Assembly: GCA_938004235.1 (NCBI GenBank)
Contig: CALKWL010000256.1
Location: 1 to 8,449, forward strand
Length of the DNA stretch: 8,449 nt
From: an uncultured Gammaproteobacteria bacterium
Lineage (GTDB): Bacteria; Pseudomonadota; Gammaproteobacteria; Halothiobacillales; Halothiobacillaceae
Reading direction: 5' to 3'
The number at the start of each line of letters is the position of its first letter. The stretch's first letter is position 1. Below are positions 1 through 6,858 of this stretch, piece after piece. The notes under the pieces were generated by a model, which worked only from the letters and a program-made list of their open reading frames with translations, was not told the origin of the DNA and ran no database searches. Position numbers and translations under genes: made by a program.

Positions 1-2
1 CT

Positions 3-455
3 GTCCGGCACCCTTCGGGCTCGCTACGCGATTCAGCGCCGTTCCCGACGGCGCTTGTCCCGCGAGGGGGGAGGGAGTTTTTGACTGCGCCAACTACTGC
101 GGTCTATGCCAATCACCCCCTTGCCCGTGGTTTGGCTCATGCCTCGGAGTTTCCTGTACATGATCTGCCGGAAACTTTGGACGAATGCGCCGAACTGTCT
201 GGAACGGCACTGATCGTGCTGGATGATCTCGTGCAGCCGTTTCAGGATGGTGATTACGACGACTGGCAAGCTACGCTGGAAGGAATGGACGCGCGCTGGT
301 TTGCGCCCTTGCGTGCGGCGCTGGCGAAGGAGCGCGTGTCCACATTGCAGATCGACACGGGCGCGGCGTGTTTTGTCTGCAAACCCGCGCATCGTTGGCG
401 TTTTTGGCGCAGAGCTAAACCTTTGGAGAGCCTATGCAGCGCAGCCCGCGTTTAA
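3..455 (+). CDS. Phosphoglycerate mutase-like (RPFA-type) protein, C-terminal part
   Basis: The reading frame is open from the left edge, so the gene probably starts outside the window. From about base 81 the protein resembles the C-terminal end of the mutase-like protein commonly found just before recJ in beta- and gammaproteobacteria. The segment with NHPLARGLAH, the Trp-Phe-Ala-Pro-Leu stretch and the terminal WRFWRRAKPLESL are the recognisable parts. The catalytic N-terminal domain is not in view, so no reaction can be assigned; even full-length homologues are poorly characterised. The last 22 bases overlap recJ, suggesting co-transcription. Bases 1-80 translate in this frame into low-complexity, Arg/Pro/Gly-rich sequence containing a perfect hairpin and do not look like protein. 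They may be a repeat inserted in frame. Alternatively a truncated gene starts at the TTG at 81, which overlaps a TGA (82-84) closing another open frame. Family assignment is from memory of homologues. Confidence 0.6.
   Translation, partial: VRHPSGSLRDSAPFPTALVPRGGREFLTAPTTAVYANHPLARGLAHASEFPVHDLPETLDECAELSGTALIVLDDLVQPFQDGDYDDWQATLEGMDARWFAPLRAALAKERVSTLQIDTGAACFVCKPAHRWRFWRRAKPLESLCSAARV
35..55. repeat. Perfect 8-bp hairpin in a repeat-like segment
   Basis: AGCGCCGT (35-42) and ACGGCGCT (48-55) are exact reverse complements around the 5-base loop TCCCG. A smaller CCC-TTC-GGG hairpin lies at 11-19, and a purine run (GAGGGGGGAGGGAG) follows at 64-77. Together, bases 1-80 look like one copy of a dispersed palindromic repeat rather than coding sequence, although one frame stays open through it. 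Whether it occurs elsewhere in the genome cannot be seen here. It could also be a terminator-like structure, followed by a TTTTT run, with a gap filled by the purine stretch. Confidence 0.4.
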
Positions 456-2173
456 TTCGTCGTCGAGAGTCGGCCTCGGCGGCGGCTTTGTCCAGCCTGA
501 GTCCGTTGCTGGCGCGGCTGTTGGCGGCGCGCGGCGTGAGTTCAGTCGAGCAGCTGGATTTGGCTATGGCGCGCTTGCACCCGCCGTGTGCCTTGTCGGG
601 GATTGCGCAGGCCGCCGAGGTGCTGGCCGATGCGGTGGAGGGCGGACAGCGCATTCTGATCGTCGGAGATTTCGATGCCGATGGCGCGACCAGCACCGCT
701 TTGTCGGTGCGCGTGCTCAAGGCCTTCGGTGCCAAAGAAGTGCGCTACCGCGTGCCGAACCGTTTTGAAGATGGCTACGGCCTGACCGCAGAAATTGTCG
801 CCTCCGAAGCAGGCTGGCAGGCGGATGTGTTGATGACGGTGGATAACGGCACGACGGCTTTGGCTGGGGTCGCGGCGGCCAAGGCAGCGGGGATGCGCGT
901 GGTGGTGACCGATCATCACCTGCCCGGCGCGGAGCTGCCCGAGGCCGATGCGCTGGTCAATCCGAATCTGGCGGGGGATGACTTTCCGAGCAAACATCTG
1001 GCCGGCGTGGGCGTGGCGTTTTATGTGCTCTCCGCCGTGCGCGCCGAGCTGATCCGGCGCGGCTGGTTTGAACGTCAAGGTCTCGAAGTGCCGAATCTGG
1101 CGCGTTATCTCGACCTGGTGGCGCTGGGCACAGTGGCGGACGTGGTGCCGCTGGATCACAACAATCGTGTGCTGGTCGAACAGGGCTTGAAGCGGATGCG
1201 CGCCGGGCAGGCCGTGCCGGGGATTTTGTCGCTGCTGGCGGTCAGTGGGCGCGACTTCCGCCGCGTGGTGGCGAGCGATTTGGGCTTTGGCGTCGGCCCG
1301 CGTTTGAATGCTGCCGGGCGCATGGAAGACATGTCGATCGGCATTCAATGCCTGTTGGCCGATACGCCGGAAGTGGCGCGGCGACTGGCTGAAGAGCTGC
1401 ATCAACTCAATGCGCAACGCCAGACGGTCGAGGCCGAAATGCAGCAGCAGGCGCTGGTGATTTTGCAGCAATTAACCGCTCGCTTGAGCAGCGACGACAT
1501 GCCGCGCGGCGTGTGCCTGTTCGACGCCGACTGGCATCAGGGCGTGATCGGCATCCTGGCTTCGCGCATCAAGGAGCGCCTGCATCGTCCGGTGATCGCC
1601 TTCGCGCCGGATGGTGCGGGCGGCATCAAGGGTTCGGCGCGTTCGATTCCGGGGCTGCACCTGCGCGATGCACTGGAAGAAGTGGATGCGCTGAATCCCG
1701 GCATGATCCAGCGTTTCGGCGGTCACGCCATGGCGGCGGGCTTGCAGATGGCGCAAGCACATTTCACCGACTTTGCCGTGGCGTTTGACGAGGTGGTGCG
1801 GCGCAAGGTGGCCGAGGAAGACTGGCAAGGCGTGTTATTGACCGATGGCGAACTCGCCCCTCAGGAGATGACGCTGGAACTGGCCGAACTGCTGCGCTAT
1901 GCCCAGCCTTGGGGGCAGCACATGCCGGAACCGCTGTTTGATGATGTGTTTCGCGTGCTGGACAAACGCCCGATGGGCGCGGCGGGCAATCACTGGAAGC
2001 TGAGCCTGGAACACCGCACAGGCGGCACGGCCTTTGAGGCGGTGATGTTCAACATACAGGCCGATGCCCTGCCGTCAGGCGAACACTGGCGCGTGGCTTA
2101 TCGTCTGGACGTGAACGAATTTCGCGGCAACCGCCGATTGCAGTTGGTGGTGGAGCAGGCGGAGGGCGCTTGA
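434..2173 (+). CDS. recJ: Single-stranded-DNA-specific exonuclease RecJ
   Basis: RecJ is a cytoplasmic 5'-3' exonuclease specific for single-stranded DNA. It needs Mn2+ or Mg2+ and acts in RecF-pathway recombination, base-excision repair and mismatch repair. The 579-residue product matches the family's usual length and carries the full DHH-superfamily set: GDFDADGATS at 78-87, VDNGTT at 136-141, TDHH at 159-162, ALGTVADVVPL at 230-240 and GPRLNAAGRM at 288-297. The DHHA1 half follows, with DWHQGVIGI (366-374), GSARSI (400-405) and FGGHAMAAGL (428-437), then a C-terminal OB-like region ending in the basic RGNRRLQLVV. The ATG at 434 is preceded by GGAGAG (425-430), and the IRR stretch shortly after the start fits homologues. 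The gene overlaps the mutase-like gene by 22 bases. No motif is missing, so it should be active. Confidence 0.97.
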   Translation: MQRSPRLIRRRESASAAALSSLSPLLARLLAARGVSSVEQLDLAMARLHPPCALSGIAQAAEVLADAVEGGQRILIVGDFDADGATSTALSVRVLKAFGAKEVRYRVPNRFEDGYGLTAEIVASEAGWQADVLMTVDNGTTALAGVAAAKAAGMRVVVTDHHLPGAELPEADALVNPNLAGDDFPSKHLAGVGVAFYVLSAVRAELIRRGWFERQGLEVPNLARYLDLVALGTVADVVPLDHNNRVLVEQGLKRMRAGQAVPGILSLLAVSGRDFRRVVASDLGFGVGPRLNAAGRMEDMSIGIQCLLADTPEVARRLAEELHQLNAQRQTVEAEMQQQALVILQQLTARLSSDDMPRGVCLFDADWHQGVIGILASRIKERLHRPVIAFAPDGAGGIKGSARSIPGLHLRDALEEVDALNPGMIQRFGGHAMAAGLQMAQAHFTDFAVAFDEVVRRKVAEEDWQGVLLTDGELAPQEMTLELAELLRYAQPWGQHMPEPLFDDVFRVLDKRPMGAAGNHWKLSLEHRTGGTAFEAVMFNIQADALPSGEHWRVAYRLDVNEFRGNRRLQLVVEQAEGA

Positions 2174-2198
2174 CAGAGGCCGTCAGTTCAAGAAGACT
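2170..2198 (+). promoter_or_regulatory. Possible sigma-70 promoter for the toxin-antitoxin pair
   Basis: A perfect -35 box TTGACA (2170-2175) overlaps the recJ stop codon. Seventeen bases further on lies AAGACT (2193-2198), a weak -10 matching three of six consensus bases, including the second and last positions. This is the only good -35 box in the 57-base gap before the antitoxin gene. It would give the pair its own transcription start and a short leader. Confidence 0.4.
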
Positions 2199-2215
2199 GG
2201 TTTCATGACTAGTTT
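2195..2215 (+). promoter_or_regulatory. Direct repeat GACTRGTTT, candidate operator
   Basis: GACTGGTTT (2195-2203) and GACTAGTTT (2207-2215) are two nearly identical 9-base copies spaced 12 bases start to start. They sit over the proposed -10 and the start of transcription. Phd/YefM-type antitoxins usually repress their own operon by binding repeated or palindromic sites here, so this is a candidate binding site. A palindromic ACTAGT lies inside the second copy. Function is inferred from position only. Confidence 0.3.
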
Positions 2216-2217
2216 AA

Positions 2218-2225
2218 GAGGAGGT
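2218..2225 (+). promoter_or_regulatory. Strong ribosome binding site for the antitoxin
   Basis: GAGGAGGT, with GGAGG at 2220-2224, sits six bases before the ATG at 2231 and is the best Shine-Dalgarno match on the plus strand. It fits the usual need for antitoxin to be made in excess. The toxin has no comparable site and starts inside the antitoxin stop, so it probably relies on translational coupling. Confidence 0.7.
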
Positions 2226-2230
2226 GCACT

Positions 2231-2488
2231 ATGCACGCATGGCCCGTTCAGGATGCAAAGGCAAGGTTCAGTGAATTCCTGGGCGCATGTCTTCACGAGG
2301 GACCGCAGATGGTGACCCGGCGCGGTGCGGAAGCGGCTGTGCTGGTGTCAGTGCACGAGTGGCGGCGTTTGCAGGCCGCTGCGCGACCTTCCTTGAAGCA
2401 GTTGCTGTTATCCGATCTGGCGCGCACCGACATGATCGTACCCGAGCGCGGTCAAGCCAAGCGCCGCACGGTGGAGCCGATGCTTTGA
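2231..2488 (+). CDS. Phd/YefM-family antitoxin
   Basis: This 85-residue protein is the labile partner of the PIN-domain toxin that follows. It should bind and neutralise the toxin with its C-terminal part and repress the operon with its N-terminal domain. The N-terminal half has the typical Phd/YefM pattern: WPVQDAKARFSEFL at residues 4-17, then MVTRRG (27-32) and AVLVSVHEWRRL, corresponding to the DNA-binding and dimerisation fold. The C-terminal tail, from about residue 53 (PSLKQLLLSD and onward), is the variable toxin-binding segment. The start is fixed by the strong ribosome binding site. The TGA stop (2486-2488) shares one base with the toxin ATG, a classic toxin-antitoxin arrangement. 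The protein looks complete, so it may still be made even if the toxin is damaged. Confidence 0.9.
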   Translation: MHAWPVQDAKARFSEFLGACLHEGPQMVTRRGAEAAVLVSVHEWRRLQAAARPSLKQLLLSDLARTDMIVPERGQAKRRTVEPML

Positions 2489-2907
2489 TGCGTAAGTATT
2501 TGCTTCATACGAATGTGGTTTCCGAGCTGCGCAAGAACCGCCCGCACGGCGGCGTGGTTGCCTGGCTGGAATCGCTTGACGATGCCCAACTGTACTTGTC
2601 GGCGGTCACCTTGGGCGAAATACAGGCCGGTATTGAACTGACTCGGGAGCAAGACCCTGAAAAGGCCAGCGAAATCGAGGCCTGGCTGGAGTTGGTGGCC
2701 GGAGCTTATAACGTGTTGCCGATGGACGCGGCAAGCTTCAGAGTATGGGCACGGCTGATGCACCGGATGTCCGATACGCTATATGAAGACGCCATGATTG
2801 CCGCGGCCGCGAAAGTGCATGGATTGATCGTCGCCACTAGAAACGTGGCGGATTTCAATGCGCTGGGGGTGGATGTGTTCAATCCGTTTGTTCCTGTTGG
2901 GAAATGA
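2488..2907 (+). CDS. vapC: VapC/FitB-type PIN-domain toxin, with altered first active-site residue
   Basis: PIN-domain toxins of this group are Mg2+-dependent ribonucleases that stop growth by cutting tRNA or other structured RNA. The 139-residue product has normal length and fits the FitB-like subgroup: YLLHTNVVSELRK at the N-terminus, YLSAVTLGEIQAGIE around residues 36-50, LYEDAMIAA around 98-106 and ATRNVADF at 116-123. The acidic residues E44, D101 and D122 are present. Residue 7, in the position where the family has the first catalytic Asp (LLDTN), is His: codon CAT at 2506-2508, one base from GAT. The toxin may therefore have weak or no nuclease activity. An in-frame upstream ATG at 2287 lies inside the antitoxin gene and is not a credible start. 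The ATG at 2488, in the TGATG overlap, places the conserved LLxTN motif at the expected distance. Confidence 0.9.
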   Translation: MRKYLLHTNVVSELRKNRPHGGVVAWLESLDDAQLYLSAVTLGEIQAGIELTREQDPEKASEIEAWLELVAGAYNVLPMDAASFRVWARLMHRMSDTLYEDAMIAAAAKVHGLIVATRNVADFNALGVDVFNPFVPVGK

Positions 2908-2908
2908 C

Positions 2909-2942
2909 GGCTGAAATATGGCTTCCATGCGGTTTTTCAGTC
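2909..2942. terminator. Possible weak bidirectional terminator between convergent genes
   Basis: The 29-base gap between the toxin stop and the convergent deacetylase stop holds GGCTGAAA (2909-2916), which can pair, with one G-T wobble, with TTTCAGTC (2935-2942). Inside is a smaller ATGG-CTT-CCAT hairpin (2918-2928) followed by GCGGTTTTT. Stems are short and not GC-rich, so termination is plausible but weak in either direction. Confidence 0.3.
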
Positions 2943-3614
2943 GGTTGATGCCACGACCTTGTTGGGGTTTTTATATGTGGTGAAAACAAAACCTTCGGAC
3001 TTCGCCCATTTGATGAGTTCATCAACTGCATCAGGAAGCCAGGATTTGTCTATTTCGTATCTATCCCGCCCATCCATATACCTTAATTCGTGGAATACGA
3101 TGGCTGCCCCGTTGTACTTTTTAATTTTGCCTTTTATCTCGTGAATGACTCGGGCTGAGTCTTCCGGTTTGCTGTAGGCATCGTTGACGAAGAAGGTGAG
3201 ATAGGCGTAATCAAAACCTCTGCTGTTGACCAGCCTGCGAATCGAAGGGGTTTTTAATCCCAGAGGCGGGCGGAATAATTTCAGGTCTGTATTTGAGCTG
3301 CATGGTAGGCTTTTAATGATCTTAATAAAGCTATCTGTTTCCTCGTCGAGCGTACGGCTGCTTGTAAGTGTTTGGAGCGAGTGAGACCAGGTGTGAATCG
3401 CTATTGAGTGACCTTCCTCCAAGGTTCGGTTTGCAATATCTGGATAATCTTTAATGTTTTTTCCGATATAACAAAACACCGCAGGAACACGATGTTTGTA
3501 CAAAACATCAAGCAGTTGATTTGATGTTTTTTCATTCCAATACAAGTTGGCTGGCAAGCGTGGTGGGTGTGTGGCAGTCAAATGAAATGAGTGGTTTGGT
3601 GTTTTTTCGTGCAA
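2937..3614 (-). CDS. NodB-type polysaccharide deacetylase-like protein, N-terminus defective or unusual
   Basis: The 225-residue product resembles the NodB/polysaccharide deacetylase (carbohydrate esterase 4) fold. It shows VPAVFCYIGKNI (43-54), the metal-binding HTWSH (74-78), RPPLG (115-119) and IVFHE (172-176), which match motifs 2, 3 and 5. Motif 1 (TFDDG-like), which supplies the catalytic Asp and a metal ligand, should precede residue 30 but is absent in this frame. The start is a TTG at 3614 with no convincing ribosome binding site, and the frame is open further upstream with no better start. A neighbouring frame reads SFD at 3577-3585. Removing one base from the CACACACCC tract (about 3565-3573) would join it to this ORF as SFDCHTPPRLP, but that frame has no start codon either. 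No signal peptide is visible. The substrate is unknown. The gene is AT-rich compared with recJ and pnkp and lies 29 bases after the next gene upstream. It may be a decayed gene. Confidence 0.6.
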   Translation of the reverse strand: MHEKTPNHSFHLTATHPPRLPANLYWNEKTSNQLLDVLYKHRVPAVFCYIGKNIKDYPDIANRTLEEGHSIAIHTWSHSLQTLTSSRTLDEETDSFIKIIKSLPCSSNTDLKLFRPPLGLKTPSIRRLVNSRGFDYAYLTFFVNDAYSKPEDSARVIHEIKGKIKKYNGAAIVFHELRYMDGRDRYEIDKSWLPDAVDELIKWAKSEGFVFTTYKNPNKVVASTD

Positions 3615-3643
3615 CGTAAGGGCTGCGCTATGATGGTCTTGGG

Positions 3644-4216
3644 TTATTGATTTAATTGTTTTGTTAATTCTGTTTGGATTGTTGGGTGCGGTGAATTCAT
3701 CCTAATTCCTTCTGCCATGCAGCGGAACTCAAAAAGCTTCTTGAGGGCAGGGTGATCGGTATAGGCGATTCTGTGCTGCGGAATCCTTCTTTTGCCAAGA
3801 CGGCGATCAAGGATCGCTATTGATTTGATAATCAGGTTGTTTGATTCGACAGCCTCGTCAATGGAAGTACTTAAATACTCGTTTAGCGAATTATAGAATT
3901 CGTATTGGGTGTAGAACCCCTGTTTGTGGATAATGTCCATTGTTTGATGTATTGCCTGACAATAACCATCTCGCTGGGCGGGGTTTCGATAATCAGCATT
4001 TCCGCTTATCTCAGTGAGATTGTATAAAAGCTCTCTCTCTTTCTGCCAGGCTGTGATTGAGCAAAAGCTGACTATCTCCTCGCTGTCTACGACAATATAG
4101 CCTCTGCCCTCATGGTCATGGGATTTGTGATATCGGGTGCTTCGTAGCTCGACGCGATCCTTAACAGAATCAGCAAAGAAGTATTCAATGGATTTTTTTA
4201 GTTTGGACCACTGCAT
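3644..4216 (-). CDS. Uncharacterised protein resembling the SF0329 family
   Basis: This 190-residue soluble protein has no signal peptide or membrane segment. Its start resembles a family of unknown function that I recall as SF0329: an N-terminal WSKLKKSIE segment, FADSVKDRVELRSTRY, then SHDHEGRGYIVVD and SEEIVSFCSITAW. The rest is mainly helical and mixed-charge, with a basic LDRRLGKRRIP around residues 136-146. No catalytic motif is recognised. The ATG at 4216 is supported by AAGGA (4223-4227) six bases upstream. The gene follows pnkp on the same strand after a 101-base gap, so it could be read from the same transcript, but its AT-rich composition differs from pnkp and hen1. Family naming is from memory, and function should be left open. 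Confidence 0.75.
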   Translation of the reverse strand: MQWSKLKKSIEYFFADSVKDRVELRSTRYHKSHDHEGRGYIVVDSEEIVSFCSITAWQKERELLYNLTEISGNADYRNPAQRDGYCQAIHQTMDIIHKQGFYTQYEFYNSLNEYLSTSIDEAVESNNLIIKSIAILDRRLGKRRIPQHRIAYTDHPALKKLFEFRCMAEGIRMNSPHPTIQTELTKQLNQ

Positions 4217-4222
4217 GGGCTT

Positions 4223-4227
4223 TCCTT
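4223..4227 (-). promoter_or_regulatory. Ribosome binding site for the SF0329-like gene
   Basis: Minus-strand AAGGA lies six bases upstream of the ATG at 4216, within AAAAGGAAAG. It supports that start. Confidence 0.6.
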
Positions 4228-4253
4228 TTCACTCGATTAAAGACTTGTCGGAC

Positions 4254-4289
4254 ATAACGCGCAGCGAGTCGTCCACTGCAACCGGTTAT
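4254..4289. repeat. Imperfect inverted repeat between pnkp and the SF0329-like gene
   Basis: ATAAC (4254-4258) pairs with GTTAT (4285-4289), and GCAG (4261-4264) with CTGC (4276-4279), leaving an asymmetric internal loop. The right arm overlaps the 8-base palindrome AACCGGTT (4280-4287). It is the only structured element in the 101-base gap. It has no T-run, so it is not a clear terminator, and it is too short to be called an integron attC site. Its role is unknown. Confidence 0.25.
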
Positions 4290-4317
4290 TGCCGTTGAGA
4301 AACCAGCAACACCGACA

Positions 4318-6858
4318 TTATAGGCGCGGATCCACCGGCTCGCTTTCAAGCGCAAGGACAGCGAACACGCACTCATGCACGCGTCGGAGCGGCTCCTTGC
4401 GCACGAAGCGCTCCAGGCCTTCGATGCCCAGTGCGAACTCTCGGAGGGCGAGGGAGCGCTTGACCGACAGTCCGCGCGAACGCAGGCGCTCAAGGTTTTC
4501 GGCAAGCGTGTACTCCATGCCGTAGATGATCCGCAGATACTCGGCTCCACGGCATTTCACGGCGGGTTGCGCGATGCCGCGTCGGCCACGGGCGACGAAC
4601 TCAAGTGGCTTGACCACCATGCCTTCTCCGCCGCGAGCCGTCAGTTCCTCCCACCAGCGAATGCCTTCGGCTTCAGAGGCGGAATCGGTCACATCAACGA
4701 CCCGGTGCGCCGTCGCCAGCAGCAGCGGGTCGCCGCTGGCACTCAGCTTGGCGAGCGTTTCCATGTGCCACAGGTTGCTCCGATCAATGTGCACCTTGCC
4801 CTCGCTTGCCAGCAGATGGAACGGCGCGACGCGGAGGTCGTCGAGTGAGGTCACAGGCCAGCAGTACCTGCGGTACGCCTCGGTGTAGCGCTCGGCAAGC
4901 TGCGCGCGATCTCGGGTACGATTCAGCAGCGCGCCCACGTCGGCGCCCTGTGCAAGCGCGCGCCCCAGCTCCGAAACCGCCTCCCCCAGCGCCGCGCGCG
5001 AGGCTGCGCCGACGGCGGCGTACTGAGTTTTGAGCAGCTCCTGCGCCTTGGCCGACCATGGCATCAGTTCGCAGTCCAGGCACATCCAGTCGCTGGCTAG
5101 CTCGTCCCAGAGCCCGGCCTGGTCGGCGGCGCGGCGGATCCGCGCGAGCAGTGCCTTCTCCTGCTCGCGGTCATCGAAGAAGCGGCGACCCGTGCGGGTG
5201 TAGATGATGCCGTCTTCGTTTTCGACGATGCCGAAGCGCGTGCGGGCGACGGCGGCATCGCGGCACACGATCATCACGGCGCGCGATCCCATGTGCTTCT
5301 CTTCGCACACGACTTGCGGGATACCCTGCTGTCGGTAGTAGGCGAAGGCTTGCGCGGGATGTTCGAGCAGCGCTCCGTCCGGCGCGGTGTCAGTCGGCGA
5401 CATGGTCGGCGGCAGGTAGATCAGCCACTTCGGATTCGCGGCAAAACGGCTCATCACCTCCAGCGCGGCGGTGGCATTTTCCTCGCGCACGGTGACCGCG
5501 TGATGCAGGCGCGTGGTCACGATGCGCTTGCCGAGCACGTCGTCCATGTCGAGTACATCGTCATCTTCCTGCTGCGCCGTCATGGCCGCTGCCTGGACGC
5601 CCTGATCGAGGAACGGCTTGGTGGCCTGGCACCAGATTCGTTCCGCTGGGACGGAGACCAGCTCCTTCTCCGGGTAGCGCAGCGCGGTGAGCCGACCGCC
5701 GAACACGCATCCGGTGTCGATGTTGATGGTTCCGTTCAGCCACTCGGGCTCGGGAACCGGCGTGTGTCCGTAGACCACCATCGCCCGTCCCCGATACTCG
5801 GCAGCCCAGTTGTAGCGAACCGGAAAGCCGAACTCATCGGTCTCTCCAGTGGTTTCACCGTACAGCGCGAAGTCGCGCACCTTGCCGGAGCCGCGCCCCT
5901 GCATCGACTCCTTCATGCCGGCGTGCGCGACCACGAGCTTGCCGTCGTCCAGCACGTAGTGCGAGACGAGGCTATCGATGAAGTCCGTGACCGCTTTTAC
6001 GAACTCCGGCGGCTCGTGTTCGAGTTGAGCCAGCGACTCCGCGAGCCCGTGCGTGATCTGCACGTCCTTGCCGCGCAGCTTGCGCAGCAGTTTCATCTCG
6101 TGATTGCCGGGGACGCAGAGCGCGCTTCCGGCCTCGACCATCGGCATGACGATGCGCAGAACGCCCGGGATGTCCGACCCGCGATCAACCAGGTCGCCAA
6201 GGAAGATGACTTTTCGCCCATCCGGATGCTGGTGGGTGCTGGCGTCGTAGCCCAGCCGCCCGAGCAGGGTTTCGAGCTCAGTGCGGCATCCATGAATATC
6301 ACCGATGATGTCGAAGGGGCCGTGCTCGCCGCGCCGATTGTTCCATAGCGGTTGGCGTTCGATGCTCGCCCCTTCGACATCTTCGAGGGATGACAGCGTG
6401 AAAATGTGGCGAAAGCCTTCGCGCGCCAGTCCGCGGATCGAGCGACGCATTTGCTGCGCCTGCTGTCGGATGACGTGAGGGCCGAAATGGCGATCCGGTC
6501 GCGCCTTGTTGCGCTCGTGGCAGATACTCTCGGGCAGGTCGAAGACGATGGCGACCGGCAGGCAGTGGTACTGGCGCGCAAGAGCCACCAGAGGTTTTCT
6601 TGCCTCGGGCTGCACGTTGGTCGCATCGATCACCGTGAGCTTGCCTGCGGCGAGACGTTTCGCCGCGATGAAGTGCAGCACTTCGAACGCGTCGTTGGTG
6701 GCGGCCTGGTTGTTCTGGTCGTCACTGACCAGCCCACGGCAGACATCGGACGAAAGTACCTCGGTGGACTTGAAGTGCTTTTGGGCGAAGGTCGATTTGC
6801 CCGCGCCGGAAGAGCCGACGAGCACGACGAGCGAGAGTTCGGGGACAGTGATCTTCAT
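4318..6858 (-). CDS. pnkp: Polynucleotide kinase-phosphatase-ligase of the bacterial RNA repair system
   Basis: Pnkp heals and seals broken RNA. It phosphorylates the 5'-OH end, removes the 2',3'-cyclic or 3' phosphate and, with Hen1, joins the ends. The 846 residues hold three modules. The kinase has P-loop GSSGAGKS (15-22), D38 and R41 in SSDVCRG, and a basic ERNKARPDR lid. The metallophosphoesterase phosphatase has GDIHG (186-190), GDLVDRG (221-227), GNHE (251-254), AHAG (311-314), GHTPV (364-368) and D381. The ligase/adenylyltransferase has EEKHMGSR with nucleophile K521, DCELMPW (595-601), GEGMVVKP (744-751) and VKCRGAEYLRIIYG (767-780). K21, S22, D38, R41, D187 and H189 carry the same numbers I recall for Clostridium thermocellum Pnkp. 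The ATG at 6858 is chosen over an in-frame start at 6966 because that extension lies inside hen1 and is unlike the family. It overlaps the hen1 stop as ATGA. Met781 stands where I recall a Pro in relatives. No essential residue seems lost. Confidence 0.95.
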   Translation of the reverse strand: MKITVPELSLVVLVGSSGAGKSTFAQKHFKSTEVLSSDVCRGLVSDDQNNQAATNDAFEVLHFIAAKRLAAGKLTVIDATNVQPEARKPLVALARQYHCLPVAIVFDLPESICHERNKARPDRHFGPHVIRQQAQQMRRSIRGLAREGFRHIFTLSSLEDVEGASIERQPLWNNRRGEHGPFDIIGDIHGCRTELETLLGRLGYDASTHQHPDGRKVIFLGDLVDRGSDIPGVLRIVMPMVEAGSALCVPGNHEMKLLRKLRGKDVQITHGLAESLAQLEHEPPEFVKAVTDFIDSLVSHYVLDDGKLVVAHAGMKESMQGRGSGKVRDFALYGETTGETDEFGFPVRYNWAAEYRGRAMVVYGHTPVPEPEWLNGTINIDTGCVFGGRLTALRYPEKELVSVPAERIWCQATKPFLDQGVQAAAMTAQQEDDDVLDMDDVLGKRIVTTRLHHAVTVREENATAALEVMSRFAANPKWLIYLPPTMSPTDTAPDGALLEHPAQAFAYYRQQGIPQVVCEEKHMGSRAVMIVCRDAAVARTRFGIVENEDGIIYTRTGRRFFDDREQEKALLARIRRAADQAGLWDELASDWMCLDCELMPWSAKAQELLKTQYAAVGAASRAALGEAVSELGRALAQGADVGALLNRTRDRAQLAERYTEAYRRYCWPVTSLDDLRVAPFHLLASEGKVHIDRSNLWHMETLAKLSASGDPLLLATAHRVVDVTDSASEAEGIRWWEELTARGGEGMVVKPLEFVARGRRGIAQPAVKCRGAEYLRIIYGMEYTLAENLERLRSRGLSVKRSLALREFALGIEGLERFVRKEPLRRVHECVFAVLALESEPVDPRL

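Noticed and set aside
542..1471. Long minus-strand open frame opposite recJ
   Set aside because: It is the antisense shadow of recJ: rich in His, Arg and Gln, with no recognisable domain, while every recJ motif is on the plus strand.
2287..2487. Upstream ATG giving a 206-residue toxin
   Set aside because: The extension is an out-of-frame reading of the antitoxin gene. PIN toxins of this type begin a few residues before LLDTN, as with the ATG at 2488.
4254..4289. Possible integron attC sites around the two AT-rich genes (ATAAC...GTTAT, and AATAACC...GTTGCAC near 3611-3650)
   Set aside because: Both are about 36-40 bases, shorter than known attC sites. The core bases fit GTTRRRY poorly, and no integrase or cassette array is visible.
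5293..6348. Long plus-strand open frame (351 codons) opposite pnkp
   Set aside because: It is antisense to the phosphatase and ligase modules and has no recognisable domain.
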